Origin: Treponema sp.
GTDB taxonomy: Bacteria; Spirochaetota; Spirochaetia; Treponematales; Treponemataceae
Assembly: GCA_016294035.1 (NCBI GenBank)
Contig: JAEDCT010000046.1
Coordinates: forward strand, 1-7,011
Reading direction: 5' to 3'
Length of the DNA: 7,011 bases
The notes under the pieces were generated by a model that was given only the letters and a program-made list of their open reading frames with translations, was not told the origin of the DNA and searched no databases. This document shows positions 6,043-7,011 of the stretch, one piece after another. Both the position numbers and the translations under genes were made by a program. Position 1 is the first letter of the stretch. Every line of letters begins with the position of its first letter.

Positions 6043-6990
6043 ATGAAAGTAAAAACAATTTTATTAACAACAATACTAACAATGGTTACTGTTTTTTCAG
6101 GTTTCACAGCAAGTGATCTATTGGATGATTTTGACGTGCTTTATGAAATGGCCGTTTTAGATAAGGTACGCATAAAACGTGAAAAAGAAGAGAATAAAAA
6201 GAAAGCCGAAGAAGACAAAATAGCAGCTGAAAAGGAAAGAATAAGAAGACTGGCTGAGGAAGATGCTTATAAAAAACGAATTTCAATACTAAATGAGTGG
6301 AACAAAGTGAGTGAAAAATCTGCTGCACAAAATCCAGAAGATGTTCTTTCAAAACTGATTAAGGTTAAAGGAATTTATATTCTCAATACAGAAGTAACCA
6401 ATGGGCTTTATTATAAAGTCATGATGAAAAAAAGTGATGCGGAAATAGATGCGTTGTATCCAGTCAGTAATATTTCTTATATTGATGCTATTATTATCTG
6501 TAATAAGTTAAGTGAATTATGTGGATTAAAACCCTATTATGGCGTTCCAGAAGCAGTGGATAATGGTAAATATATTTCTTGCAAGATATATAACACCAAT
6601 GGTTTTAGATTACCGAATGTAAAAGAATGGTTGTATGCTGCAGAAGGTGGACAAAAATTTAGATATTCTGGAAGCGACAAATTTAATGATGTAGGTTGGT
6701 ATATTGTAAATAGCAAACTGAATGGTGAAGGTAACTATATAAAACATCCCGTCGCTTTGAAGAAAGCAAATGGATATGGACTTTATGACATGAGTGGGAA
6801 TGTTTCTGAGATGTGTATTGAAGGAATCTCAAAAAACAAATTTGCTTGTTATAGTGTAGGTTCAAATTATGAAAGTAGCTCCGTAGCAGACAAGATTTAT
6901 GCGCGTGTAATAAAAGAAAAAAAGATAAAATATTGTTCTAATGAAGACGAAACTGTGAGAAATTGTCAATTGTTGTGGATTGAAGTTTGA
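6043..6990 (+). CDS. Exported FGE-like domain protein, non-diversified paralogue
   Basis: A 315-residue protein. AGGGG lies eight bases before the ATG, inside the end of the SIR2-like gene, so translation is probably coupled. Signal peptide: residues 1-23 (KVK, hydrophobic core, cleavage near FTA/SD). Residues ~39-82 are a short, highly charged coiled coil. Residues ~107-300 resemble the FGE-like domain of the 784-residue protein: TEVTNGLYYKVM, PVSNISYIDAIIICNKLSE, TNGFRLPNVKEWLYAAEGG, RYSGSDKFNDVGWY, YGLYDMSGNVSEMC. After that point similarity fades: GGGF is replaced by VGSNYESS, and the GFRIV ending by LLWIEV. The end is A-rich with many Lys and Glu codons, so it carries no DGR-type variable region. 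It may be a fixed partner, or a decayed or ancestral copy (inference). No terminator is visible in the 21 bases left in the window. Confidence 0.8.
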   Translation: MKVKTILLTTILTMVTVFSGFTASDLLDDFDVLYEMAVLDKVRIKREKEENKKKAEEDKIAAEKERIRRLAEEDAYKKRISILNEWNKVSEKSAAQNPEDVLSKLIKVKGIYILNTEVTNGLYYKVMMKKSDAEIDALYPVSNISYIDAIIICNKLSELCGLKPYYGVPEAVDNGKYISCKIYNTNGFRLPNVKEWLYAAEGGQKFRYSGSDKFNDVGWYIVNSKLNGEGNYIKHPVALKKANGYGLYDMSGNVSEMCIEGISKNKFACYSVGSNYESSSVADKIYARVIKEKKIKYCSNEDETVRNCQLLWIEV

Positions 6991-7011
6991 ATCGGCATAA
7001 GTTTTAAGCAG

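Noticed and set aside
1..7011. DGR template repeat, reverse transcriptase or Avd gene inside the window
   Set aside because: No second copy of the 4641-4805 sequence on either strand was seen by eye, and no ORF shows reverse-transcriptase motifs. They would have to lie outside.

Overview
The window looks like an accessory region of a Treponema-type spirochaete chromosome, probably a host-associated or rumen/oral relative. This rests on protein style rather than a marker gene: a short XRE regulator of the kind common in treponemes, LPP20-type exported proteins, a spirochaete-like lipobox, and proteins ending in a formylglycine-generating-enzyme-like (FGE/SUMF1, C-type-lectin fold) domain that resembles the TvpA family. 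No rRNA, tRNA, CRISPR array or insertion sequence was seen.

Layout. Bases 1-54 are a heptamer tandem repeat (GAATTAT) cut by the window edge. A small XRE-family repressor runs leftward (85-399). Between it and the rightward genes lies a compact control region (about 400-527) with a strong sigma70-type promoter and three copies of one operator-like 14-mer. Rightward there follow: an exported LPP20-domain protein (528-1496); an LPP20-like lipoprotein with a coiled-coil tail (1523-2386); a hairpin (2403-2435); a 784-residue exported protein (2454-4808) with an N-terminal alpha/beta domain, a long coiled-coil stalk and a C-terminal FGE-like domain; a cytosolic SIR2-like protein (4820-6040); and a second, smaller exported FGE-like protein (6043-6990). 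The last three genes are separated by only 11 and 2 bases, so they are almost certainly cotranscribed.

The most interesting feature is the last ~160 bases of the 784-residue gene. Hand counts show adenine falling from 44% (4441-4600) to 18% (4641-4800) while GC rises from 35% to 47.5%. In codons 738-775, 34 of 38 codons end in C or T, and most read as A-substituted versions of AAC/AAT (TAC, GAC, AGC, GGC, CAC, CGC, TAT, GAT, AGT). Together with the C-type-lectin framework (GGGF ... RV ... P R ... VGFRIV), this is the signature of the variable region of a diversity-generating retroelement (DGR). The reverse transcriptase and template repeat are not in the window.

Working model (inference): an XRE-controlled operon exports two LPP20-type envelope proteins and a hypervariable stalked ligand-binding protein, with a non-diversified paralogue at the end and a predicted SIR2-type NAD-binding protein in between. 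The SIR2 gene between a DGR target and its paralogue is the least expected part and may point to a linked recognition/response or defence function. Its cytosolic location does not obviously fit the exported partners.
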